Below are positions 1 to 7,555 of a stretch of 64,000 bases of DNA, piece after piece (the first letter of the stretch is position 1; every line of letters starts with the position of its first letter). The translations under genes were made by a program, and so were the position numbers. Location of the stretch: contig UCEY01000027.1 of assembly GCA_900471605.1 (NCBI GenBank), forward strand, positions 30,053 through 94,052. Direction: 5' to 3'. Origin of the DNA: Hyphomicrobiales bacterium (lineage in GTDB: Bacteria; Pseudomonadota; Alphaproteobacteria; Rhizobiales; Rhizobiaceae). Under the pieces are notes generated by a model. It was not told the DNA's origin, did no database searches, and worked only from the letters and a program-made list of their open reading frames with translations.

Positions 1-860
1 GCCCCGGCTGCCAGCGTCGGCGGCAGGGCGGTGGTGAAGATGAAGCCCGAGGCGAAGGAGCGGATGAAATCACAGAGCGCGCTGGAGGCGGCGATATAAC
101 CGCCCATCACGCCAAAAGCCTTGCCGAGCGTGCCTTCGATGATCGTCACACGGTCCATCAGGCCTTCGCGTTCGGCAATGCCGCCGCCGCGCGGGCCGTA
201 CATGCCGACCGCATGCACTTCGTCGAGATAGGTCATCGCGCCGTATTTGTCGGCAAGGTCACAGATGTCCTTGATCGGCGAGATGTCGCCGTCCATCGAA
301 TAGACGCTTTCGAAGGCGATCAGCTTCGGCGCGTTCGGATCGGCGGCCGCCAGCTTGGCTTCGAGGTCATTGAGGTCGTTGTGCTTCCAGATCACCCGTT
401 CGCACTTGGCGTAACGGATGCCCTCGATCATCGAGGCGTGGTTCAGCGCGTCGGAGAAAATGATCAGGCCGGGGATCTTCTGGCCAAGCGTGCCGAGCGT
501 CGCCCAGTTCGACATATAGCCGGAATTGAAGATCAGGCCGGCTTCCTTGCCGTGCAGGTCGGCAAGCTCCTGCTCCAGCATGACGTGGTAGTGTGTGGTG
601 CCAGAAATATTCCGGGTGCCTCCCGCACCCGCGCCACAGTGATCGATGGCTTCCTTCATCGCCTCGATCACGGCGGGGTGCTGGCCCATGCCGAGATAAT
701 CGTTGGAACACCAGACGGTCACTTCCTTCGGGCCATCGGGAGTATGGCGCGTGGCGCGGGGAAAATTGCCGCGGTGCCTCTCCAGATCGGCGAACACGCG
801 GTAACGGCCTTCACCATGAAGCCCGTCCAGTTCGCTCTTGAAAAATGCCTCGAAGTCCAT
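1..860 (-). CDS. hemA: 5-aminolevulinate synthase, ALAS type (partial, C-terminus beyond window)
   Basis: Condenses glycine and succinyl-CoA to 5-aminolevulinate, the first step of tetrapyrrole synthesis in alphaproteobacteria; PLP-dependent and cytosolic. The ATG is at 860 ([14 protein letters not shown]...) and 286 codons are visible. The family is usually about 400 residues, so roughly the last quarter is missing at the window edge. Visible signatures are the glycine-rich [13 protein letters not shown] segment near residues 76-88, the cofactor aspartate in YLDEVHAVG near 211-219, and the PLP-binding lysine in EGTLGKAFG (K247). It is transcribed leftward, away from the cox operon, which points the same way but is separated by a terminator. 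An FNR/FixK-type box lies about 150 bp upstream of the start, suggesting oxygen control. Identification is secure. Confidence 0.97.
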   Translation of the reverse strand, partial: MDFEAFFKSELDGLHGEGRYRVFADLERHRGNFPRATRHTPDGPKEVTVWCSNDYLGMGQHPAVIEAMKEAIDHCGAGAGGTRNISGTTHYHVMLEQELADLHGKEAGLIFNSGYMSNWATLGTLGQKIPGLIIFSDALNHASMIEGIRYAKCERVIWKHNDLNDLEAKLAAADPNAPKLIAFESVYSMDGDISPIKDICDLADKYGAMTYLDEVHAVGMYGPRGGGIAEREGLMDRVTIIEGTLGKAFGVMGGYIAASSALCDFIRSFASGFIFTTALPPTLAAG

Positions 861-1011
861 GCTCATCACACTCCAGAACCTGCTTCGGTTTTGGTTTCAG
901 CCGCGCTTTTCGTCAACCCCGGACCGCGCGAATAGAACCAACCTGCGGCAAAAGGCCCGCTTTTTTTGAATTATTCCAATAAAAAGGTAAGCGATTTCGA
1001 AAATGTGAGAA

Positions 1012-1025
1012 TTGATCCACGTCAA
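1012..1025 (-). promoter_or_regulatory. FNR/FixK-type box upstream of hemA
   Basis: The sequence TTGATCCACGTCAA (TTGACGTGGATCAA on the hemA strand) fits the FNR/FixK anaerobox pattern TTGAY-N4-RTCAA with both half-sites complete. It is in the spacer between the coxM terminator and hemA, about 150 bp upstream of the hemA ATG. Heme genes are common targets of FNR/FixK/FnrN regulators in rhizobia. Control of hemA here is an inference from motif and position; no clear -10 hexamer could be fixed. Confidence 0.6.
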
Positions 1026-1030
1026 GCAGC

Positions 1031-1059
1031 AAAAAGAAGAGCGGTGTTCCCCGCTCTTC
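1031..1059 (-). terminator. Rho-independent terminator after coxM
   Basis: A perfect 9-bp stem (GAAGAGCGG / CCGCTCTTC, arms 1036-1044 and 1051-1059, loop of 6) is followed on the minus strand by a run of five T. It lies 30 bp past the coxM stop and separates the cox operon from hemA. Confidence 0.8.
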
Positions 1060-1088
1060 CAGGCTTTTACCGATGCTCTCGATTCGCC

Positions 1089-1886
1089 TCAACCGGCAGA
1101 CGCCACCGCCCTTTTCGCCATGACCTTCACGAGGTTGGCGCGGTATTCGGCGTTCGCATGCAGGTCCGACATCAGGTTGGAGGGGTCGACCGCGACATTG
1201 TTCAGCGCATCCGGCGACCAGTTGGAAGCCAGCGCCTGCTCGAAGCCCGGATGACGGAAGACCCCGGACGAGCCGGCGCCCGTCACCGCAGCGCGAACGC
1301 CGCCGGCAGTGCTGGCCACGAACACGCCCGTCATTGCAAAACGCGAGGCCGGATTGTTGAACTTGGCGTAACCCGCCTTTTCCGGCGCCTCGAATGTGAC
1401 CGACGTCACCATCTCGCCCTCCTCCAGCGCCGTCTCGAAAAGACCGGTGAAGAAGTCGTCGGCCGAAATCGAACGGCGGTCGGTGACAATGGTCGCGCCG
1501 AGCCCGAGCAGGCCGGCGGGGTAGTCCGCGGCCGGATCGTTGTTGGCGATCGAACCGCCGATCGTGCCCATGTGGCGCACATGCGGATCGCCGATATGCC
1601 CTGCGAGCTTGCAGATCGCCGGACAGATGGCGGCAAGCTCGCGCGAAGCGGCCACGTCCGCATGCGGCGTGGCGGCGCCGATCGTCACCTTGCGGCCTTC
1701 GATCCGGATACCCCGGATTGCCGGAATGTGGCGAAGATCGATCAGGTCGCTCGGCGCGGCGAGCCGCTGCTTCATGGTCGAGATCAGCGTCATGCCGCCG
1801 GAGAGGTATTTGCCTTCCTCATTGGCGGACTTGAGCTTGACGGCATCTTCCACCGAGGATGCACGATGATAGCTGGTAGCGTACAT
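1089..1886 (-). CDS. coxM: CO dehydrogenase-like medium subunit (FAD-binding)
   Basis: FAD-binding medium subunit of a molybdenum hydroxylase of the xanthine dehydrogenase/CO dehydrogenase family. It passes electrons from the iron-sulfur subunit to FAD and on to the respiratory chain. 265 residues, close to the usual 265-290. The FAD-binding loop YLSGGMTL (27-34) and the second loop TIGGSIANNDPAADYPA (108 onward) are present. The ATG at 1886 has a GAGGAG Shine-Dalgarno sequence that overlaps the coxL stop region, so it is coupled to coxL. It is the last gene of the minus-strand operon coxS-coxL-coxM and is followed by a terminator. The substrate of form II enzymes is not firmly established, so the CO assignment is by family only. 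Confidence 0.9.
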   Translation of the reverse strand: MYATSYHRASSVEDAVKLKSANEEGKYLSGGMTLISTMKQRLAAPSDLIDLRHIPAIRGIRIEGRKVTIGAATPHADVAASRELAAICPAICKLAGHIGDPHVRHMGTIGGSIANNDPAADYPAGLLGLGATIVTDRRSISADDFFTGLFETALEEGEMVTSVTFEAPEKAGYAKFNNPASRFAMTGVFVASTAGGVRAAVTGAGSSGVFRHPGFEQALASNWSPDALNNVAVDPSNLMSDLHANAEYRANLVKVMAKRAVASAG

Positions 1887-1898
1887 GTCTGTTTCTCC

Positions 1899-4244
1899 TC
1901 AGTGAGCCGCGTGCAATGCCTGCCAGACCTTCATCGGGGTCGCCGGCATGGTGAGCCTGTCATGGCCGATCGCATCGGTGATGGCGTTGATCAGCGCCGG
2001 TGGCGAACCGATCGCTCCTGCCTCGCCGCAACCCTTGATGCCGAGCGGATTGCTGGGGCAAGGCGTGTTCTGGTGCGAGAGGCTGAACGACGGCAGGTCG
2101 TCGGCGCGCGGCATGGCATAATCCATGTAGCTTGCCGTCAGAAGCTGGCCGTTCGCGTCATACTGGACGTTCTCGAGCAGCGCCTGGCCGACCCCCTGGG
2201 CAATGCCGCCATGCACCTGCCCCTCGACGATCATCGGGTTGATGATATTGCCGAAATCGTCGGCCGCGACGAACTGGACGATATCCGTCTCGCCGGTATC
2301 CGGATCGATCTCCACCTCGGCAATGTAGCAGCCGGCGGGGAAGGTGAAGTTGGAAGGGTCGTAGAAGGCGGTTTCCTTCAGGCCCGGCTCCATGCCCGAA
2401 GGCAGGTTGTGGGCGGTATAGGAGGCGAGCGCCACCTGGAACCACGGCACCGCCTTGTCGGTGCCGGCGACCTTCAATTCACCATTCTCGATGACGATAT
2501 CCTCTTCGGATGCCTCCATCAGATGCGCGGCGATCTTCTTCGCCTTGGCCTCGACCTTGTCGAGCGCCTTGACGATCGCCGACATGCCGACCGCGCCGGA
2601 GCGCGAGCCGTAGGTGCCCATGCCCATCTGCACCTTGTCGGTATCCCCGTGCACGATGTTGATGCTCTCGATCGGCACGCCGAGGCGGCCGGCGACAAGC
2701 TGCGCGAACGTGGTTTCATGGCCCTGGCCATGGCTGTGGGAACCGGTCAGCACTTCGATCGTGCCGACCGCATTGACCCGCACTTCGGCGGATTCCCAAA
2801 GGCCGACGCCGGCGCCGAGCGAACCGACCGCAGCCGATGGCGCAATGCCGCAGGCCTCGATATAGCAGCTCATGCCGATGCCGCGCTTCTTGCCCCGGGC
2901 TTCCGATTGCGACCGCCGAGCGGCAAAACCCGCCCAGTCGGCCGCCTGCATGGCCGCGTTCAGGGAGGCTTCGTAGTCACCCGCGTCGTAGTTCATGATG
3001 ACGGGCGTCTGGTGCGGGAAGGAGCGGATGAAGTTTGTCTTGCGCAGTTCCGCCGGCGAGACGCCGAGTTCGCGGGCCGCCGCCTCCATCGTTCGTTCCA
3101 ACAGATAGGTCGCTTCCGGGCGGCCGGCGCCGCGATAGGCGTCGACAGGCACCGTGTTGGTATAGACGGTGCGGACATTGGCATGGATCGCCGGGATGTC
3201 ATACTGGCCGGACAGCAGCGTCGCATAAAGATAGGTCGGCACCGCCGAGGAGAACAGCGACATATAGGCGCCGAGATTGGCGATCGTATCGACCTTCAGC
3301 GCCGTGATCCGGTTGTTGGCGTCAAAGGCCATCTTCACCTTCGACACATGGTCGCGGCCATGCGCGTCGGTCAGGAAGGCCTCGGTACGGTCGGACGTCC
3401 ATTTCACCGGCACGCCGGTCTTTTTCGAGGCCCAGAGACAGATGATCTCTTCCGGATAGATATAGATCTTCGAGCCGAAACCGCCGCCGACATCAGGCGC
3501 GATGACGCGCAGCTTGTTTTCCGGCGCGACATTGTAGAACGCGCTCATCACCAGCCGCGCCACATGCGGGTTCTGGCTGGTCGTGTAACAGGTATAGTGA
3601 TCCTCCGCCGTATCGTAGATGCCGAGCGTGGCGCGCGGCTCCATCGGGTTTGGCGACAGGCGGTTGTTGTGGATCTCGATCTCGGTGACGTGAGCAGCCG
3701 AGGCGATCGCCTTGTCGACCGCATCCGGCTCGCCGATCTGCCAGTCGAAGATCAGGTTGCCGGGAGCTTCCGGGTGGATCTGCGGCGCGCCGGAGGCAAG
3801 CGCTGCAACGGCTTCTGTCACGGCCGGAAGCTGCTCGTAGTCGATAACCACCGCCTCCGCAGCATCACGGGCCTCGCCGGAGGAGTCCGCAACCACGATC
3901 GCGATCGCATCGCCCACGTAACGCACGGTATCGACGGCCAGCGGACGCCAGGCGCCCATCTTCATCGGCGTCCCGTCCTTCGAATGGATCATCCAGCCGC
4001 AGATGAGATTGCCGATGCCATCCGCCTGGAGCTGCTTGCCGTCGAGCACGTCGATCACGCCCGGCATGGCCTTCGCCGCGGTCGCATCGATGTTCCTGAT
4101 CTTCGCATGCCCATAGGGACTGCGGACGAAGTAGGCATATTTCATGCCCGGGACGGTCATGTCGTCCGTATACCGGCCCTTGCCGGTCAGGAAGCGCTTG
4201 TCTTCCTTGCGGGTAACGCGTGCACCGATTCCTTCAACACCCAT
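1899..4244 (-). CDS. coxL: CO dehydrogenase-like large subunit, form II (molybdopterin)
   Basis: Catalytic molybdopterin-cytosine-dinucleotide subunit of an aerobic CO dehydrogenase-like molybdenum hydroxylase, 781 residues. The active-site loop reads AYRGAGR (residues 369-375, around nt 3120-3140). This is the form II signature; form I CoxL carries AYxCSFR, so the cysteine that supports the Mo-Cu site is absent. GGGFGSK (253-259) and the C-terminal glutamate motif GCGEAGAIGSP are present. I chose the second ATG (4244) because the GGGAGGAG Shine-Dalgarno sequence is eight bases from it but only two from the ATG at 4250. The gene order coxS-L-M is also that of form II clusters. No coxDEFG maturation genes are visible. 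The enzyme may oxidise CO slowly or act on another aldehyde-like or heterocyclic substrate. Confidence 0.93.
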   Translation of the reverse strand: MGVEGIGARVTRKEDKRFLTGKGRYTDDMTVPGMKYAYFVRSPYGHAKIRNIDATAAKAMPGVIDVLDGKQLQADGIGNLICGWMIHSKDGTPMKMGAWRPLAVDTVRYVGDAIAIVVADSSGEARDAAEAVVIDYEQLPAVTEAVAALASGAPQIHPEAPGNLIFDWQIGEPDAVDKAIASAAHVTEIEIHNNRLSPNPMEPRATLGIYDTAEDHYTCYTTSQNPHVARLVMSAFYNVAPENKLRVIAPDVGGGFGSKIYIYPEEIICLWASKKTGVPVKWTSDRTEAFLTDAHGRDHVSKVKMAFDANNRITALKVDTIANLGAYMSLFSSAVPTYLYATLLSGQYDIPAIHANVRTVYTNTVPVDAYRGAGRPEATYLLERTMEAAARELGVSPAELRKTNFIRSFPHQTPVIMNYDAGDYEASLNAAMQAADWAGFAARRSQSEARGKKRGIGMSCYIEACGIAPSAAVGSLGAGVGLWESAEVRVNAVGTIEVLTGSHSHGQGHETTFAQLVAGRLGVPIESINIVHGDTDKVQMGMGTYGSRSGAVGMSAIVKALDKVEAKAKKIAAHLMEASEEDIVIENGELKVAGTDKAVPWFQVALASYTAHNLPSGMEPGLKETAFYDPSNFTFPAGCYIAEVEIDPDTGETDIVQFVAADDFGNIINPMIVEGQVHGGIAQGVGQALLENVQYDANGQLLTASYMDYAMPRADDLPSFSLSHQNTPCPSNPLGIKGCGEAGAIGSPPALINAITDAIGHDRLTMPATPMKVWQALHAAH

Positions 4245-4272
4245 TTTCATCTCCTCCCGAGATGGTGGTTAA

Positions 4273-4363
4273 GTGAGTAGTGATTAGGAATTAGTCGGTA
4301 GCAAGCAGTTCAAGCCAAAGCGGCGCGTGAACCACTGCTCACTAACGACTACTCGCTACTCAC
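4273..4363. repeat. Imperfect inverted repeat between coxS and coxL
   Basis: The spacer between coxS and coxL begins and ends with the same unit in opposite orientation. GTGAGTAG at 4273-4280 pairs with CTACTCAC at 4356-4363, and the similarity extends inward over about 16 bases (GTGAGTAGtGAtTAG against GTGAGTAGcGAgTAG), then TTAGT. In RNA it would form a long hairpin with about 45 bases of loop. It has no U tract, so it could be an mRNA processing or stability element or a small repeat of mobile origin; the function is unknown. Confidence 0.55.
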
Positions 4364-4852
<489 letters not shown>

Positions 4853-5168
4853 ATTGTCCTCCTCGCGTCCCTCCCGGACACGCGCCCATCATTTGCTTTT
4901 TTAATTAGCGGATCAACCGCTACTTTGTATGGAATCGGCAATATTTTGGCCCGCGATCTGACAGGTCGCCACGTTACGATTCCGCGGGATGCCGTGGTAA
5001 CCATCGGCAAGACAAAAGCAAAAATCCTGGCGTAAAATATTGAGCTCATATGGACTCTTCCACATCGCGACCTATTGTTCCCCTTGATGGTTGCTGCAGT
5101 ATTGGCCGACGGAAACGTCTGACGCCTGCAAGACAGCCGGGCAAACGAAGAACAAACAGGAGGATCTC
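4853..5168. other. Divergent intergenic region between coxS and the lipoprotein gene
   Basis: 316 bp without a convincing gene, noticeably more AT-rich than the flanking genes. It must hold the promoters of the leftward cox operon and the rightward lipoprotein gene. I could not place -35/-10 pairs with confidence. A small dyad at 4906-4922 (listed separately) lies close to coxS. A 66-codon open frame on the minus strand (4849-5049) has no Shine-Dalgarno sequence and no protein-like character, and I do not call it. Confidence 0.6.
4906..4922. promoter_or_regulatory. Dyad TAGCGG-N5-CCGCTA upstream of coxS
   Basis: A perfect 6-bp inverted repeat with a 5-base spacer lies 54-70 bp upstream of the coxS start, where an operator would be expected. 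The regulator is unknown, and no regulator gene is adjacent to the cox operon. Confidence 0.4.
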
Positions 5169-5432
5169 ATGAAGAAAGCCTTGGTGCTTTTGATGGTCGG
5201 CGCGTCGCTCGCGAGCTGCACGGCAACTGAACAGGGCGCCGGTATTGGCGCGGCATCCGGCGCCGTGATCGGTGGCCTGGCCACCGGCAACGTTCGCGGC
5301 GCCGCCGTGGGCGCTGCGATCGGTGGTGTTTCCGGCGCCTTGATCGGCTCCGTCGCCGAACAGCCGGGGCAGTGCTACTACCGCGACCGCTACGGCCGCC
5401 GCTATATCGACAGCTGCCCGCGCCGTTACTGA
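5169..5432 (+). CDS. Small glycine-zipper lipoprotein
   Basis: 87-residue lipoprotein. The signal peptide MKKALVLLMVGASLASC ends in a lipobox (LASC, C17 lipidated), followed by a glycine/alanine-rich zipper segment with repeated GAxxG spacing (about residues 22-60). The C-terminal tail is basic and tyrosine-rich (CYYRDRYGRRYIDSCPRRY) with two cysteines. Glycine-zipper segments of this kind associate with the outer membrane. The ATG at 5169 is preceded by AGGAGG at a good distance. A terminator follows the stop directly, so it is monocistronic. Such proteins are often annotated as osmotically or stress-inducible (OsmB/17-kDa antigen-like), but the exact role is unknown. Confidence 0.85.
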   Translation: MKKALVLLMVGASLASCTATEQGAGIGAASGAVIGGLATGNVRGAAVGAAIGGVSGALIGSVAEQPGQCYYRDRYGRRYIDSCPRRY

Positions 5433-5461
5433 CAAACGCGTGGATTGCATGAGAAAATGTG

Positions 5462-5490
5462 GCCTCGGAGCACGCTCCGGGGCTTTTTCT
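5462..5490 (+). terminator. Rho-independent terminator after lipoprotein gene
   Basis: Stem GCCTCGGAG / CTCCGGGGC (one wobble pair) with a 4-base loop, followed by TTTTTCTTTC, starting about 30 bp after the stop at 5432. Confidence 0.85.
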
Positions 5491-5561
5491 TTCATGAAAT
5501 CATTGCCAAGGGGTACCCGGCTCCACCTTTTGCAGTTAGATAGGTCGCTTCGTCGGATGCT

Positions 5562-7526
5562 ATGAGGGCTTCCAGCCGGGGGATCCACAGCAGTTTGCGT
5601 ATGCGGAACGAAAACACTGGGCGGACAGAAAAACGGAAGCTGAGGGGAGCAGGCACCGCCGCGATGCTCGCCGCTGCACTTCTCGTTTCCCCGCCGCTTT
5701 CCGGCAACGCCTACGCGTTCAAACTCTTCGGCATCACGTTGTTCGGGGATGACGACGACGCCGTCGAGGTGATCGATCCTGTCCGCTACGACGCGACCCT
5801 CGACGCCGGCAGCGCCGACAAGGACCTCAAGAAGCGCCTCGAAACTGCCGCCTCCCTCGTTACCGACGAAAAGCAGCCGGTCTCCGGCGATCTCGGCGTC
5901 ATCATCAAGGCGCGCGAGGACCGCGACCGGCTCATCGCCGTGCTTTACGAAGAGGCCCGATACGGCGGCACGGTGCATATCTCGGTCGCCGGCACCGATA
6001 TCGACCGCCTGCCGCCCAACCCGACCTTCGATCACGCAGCACCCGTGCCGGTTGCGGTCCGCATCGATCCAGGCCCGGTCTTCAAGCTCGGCTCGGTTCG
6101 CTTCGAGGGTGACGCGGTCGGCCACGATCCGGAAAAATACGATCTCGTTGCCGGCGGCGAGGCTGGTTCGCGGCTGATCCTCAAGGCCGGCGAACAGCTT
6201 CTCGTCGATTTGAAGAATGAAGGCCGCCCGCTCGCGAAACTGACAAAACGGCAGGTGACAGCCGATCATCGCACCGACACGATCGATGTCGTGCTCGGCG
6301 CCGTCAGCGGTCCCGTCGCCCCGTTCGGCACCGTCTCCGTGAAAGGATCGCGGACCGTCGATGCCGCCTTTATCAGCCGCTATTCGCGGCTCGACAAACA
6401 CGGACAATATTCGCCAGTCCAGCTGAAGAAGGCCAACGACCGCCTGCGCGAACTCGGCGTCTTTTCGAGCGTGACGATCCACGAGGCGGACAAGCTGGCG
6501 GCGGACGGTTCGTTGCCGCTGACCATCGAGGTCTCTGAAGGCAAGCATCGCTATTTCGGTTTCGGCGCCGAATATTCCTCGATCGACGGCGCCGGCCTCG
6601 AAGGCTACTGGGGCCACCGCAACCTCTTCGGGGAAGCGGAATCGCTGCGCATCGAAGGCAAGGTGTCCGGCATCGGCGCCACCACCGACGTCACCACCTT
6701 CGATTATTCCGCCGGCATCATCTTCACCAAGCCCGGCGCCTTCGTGCCGGAGGCGACCTTCGAATCCCGCCTGGAAGCCAAGAGCGAGACGCCCGACGTC
6801 TACGAGGCGCAGACCATCATCTACTCGGCCGGCATCGCTTACGAGCTGAACGAAACCGACAAGCTCAAGGGCGGCGGGGAAATCGCCTATATCGACGCCG
6901 ACGACGCCTTCGGCAACAATCAGTATCTCACCTTGAGCCTGCCGATCAGCTTCGAGCGCGACGCGCGCGACAACAAGCTCGACCCGACCAAGGGATATTA
7001 CGCGACGCTCTCCGCCAAGCCGAGCTACGAGCTGATGGACGGGACGATCTTCTCGTCCTTCGAGGGCTCGATCTCGGGTTATCTTGGGCTCGGACAGGAA
7101 GACAAGGTCGTGCTCGCGGCCCGTCTTGCGGCCGGAACGCTGGTCGGCGGAAGCGACCTTGAAAGAATCCCGGCGACGCGCAGATTCTTCGCCGGCGGCG
7201 GCGGATCGGTGCGCGGATACGCCTATCGGGAAATTTCGCCCTACAACAGTGCCGATGAAGCCACAGGTGGACGATCTTATACGCTGGGATCTTTCGAAGT
7301 GAGGGTAAAAGTGTCAGAAAACATAGGCATTGTACCTTTTGTCGATGTCGGTACGGTATCGACCGGAATCGTGCCTGATTTTTCTGATATACGTGCTGGC
7401 GCGGGGATCGGCGTGAGATATGCCACGCCTTTCGGACCGCTCCGATTGGACGTTGCAATCCCGTTGCAGCGCTATGACGGCGGCAGCCAGTACGGTATCT
7501 ATGCGGGCATAGGACAGGCATTCTGA
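5562..7526 (+). CDS. tamA: Outer-membrane translocation factor TamA (BamA/Omp85 family)
   Basis: Omp85-family outer-membrane barrel that works with TamB in translocation and assembly of outer-membrane proteins and in lipid transport. 654 residues. After a long basic n-region there is a signal peptide ending near SGNAYA (about residue 50), then POTRA-type domains (roughly 120-320), then a 16-strand surface-antigen barrel to the C-terminus. The conserved lid-lock motif appears as GSVRGYAYRE (around residue 550), and the last residue is phenylalanine, as expected of BAM substrates. No strong Shine-Dalgarno sequence marks the start; ATG 5601 (residue 14) is an alternative that keeps the signal peptide. 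tamB follows 29 bp later, the usual pair. The last 250 bp use visibly more A/T-ending codons than the rest of the gene. Confidence 0.93.
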   Translation: MRASSRGIHSSLRMRNENTGRTEKRKLRGAGTAAMLAAALLVSPPLSGNAYAFKLFGITLFGDDDDAVEVIDPVRYDATLDAGSADKDLKKRLETAASLVTDEKQPVSGDLGVIIKAREDRDRLIAVLYEEARYGGTVHISVAGTDIDRLPPNPTFDHAAPVPVAVRIDPGPVFKLGSVRFEGDAVGHDPEKYDLVAGGEAGSRLILKAGEQLLVDLKNEGRPLAKLTKRQVTADHRTDTIDVVLGAVSGPVAPFGTVSVKGSRTVDAAFISRYSRLDKHGQYSPVQLKKANDRLRELGVFSSVTIHEADKLAADGSLPLTIEVSEGKHRYFGFGAEYSSIDGAGLEGYWGHRNLFGEAESLRIEGKVSGIGATTDVTTFDYSAGIIFTKPGAFVPEATFESRLEAKSETPDVYEAQTIIYSAGIAYELNETDKLKGGGEIAYIDADDAFGNNQYLTLSLPISFERDARDNKLDPTKGYYATLSAKPSYELMDGTIFSSFEGSISGYLGLGQEDKVVLAARLAAGTLVGGSDLERIPATRRFFAGGGGSVRGYAYREISPYNSADEATGGRSYTLGSFEVRVKVSENIGIVPFVDVGTVSTGIVPDFSDIRAGAGIGVRYATPFGPLRLDVAIPLQRYDGGSQYGIYAGIGQAF

Positions 7527-7555
7527 AAGGCAGTAGAAAGGGTAACGTTCAAGGC

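Noticed and set aside
966..4280. 1104-codon open frame on the plus strand opposite coxSLM
   Set aside because: It is a mirror of the GC-rich codon pattern of the cox genes; it spans three intact genes with cofactor motifs on the other strand and has arginine/histidine-rich, non-protein-like composition.
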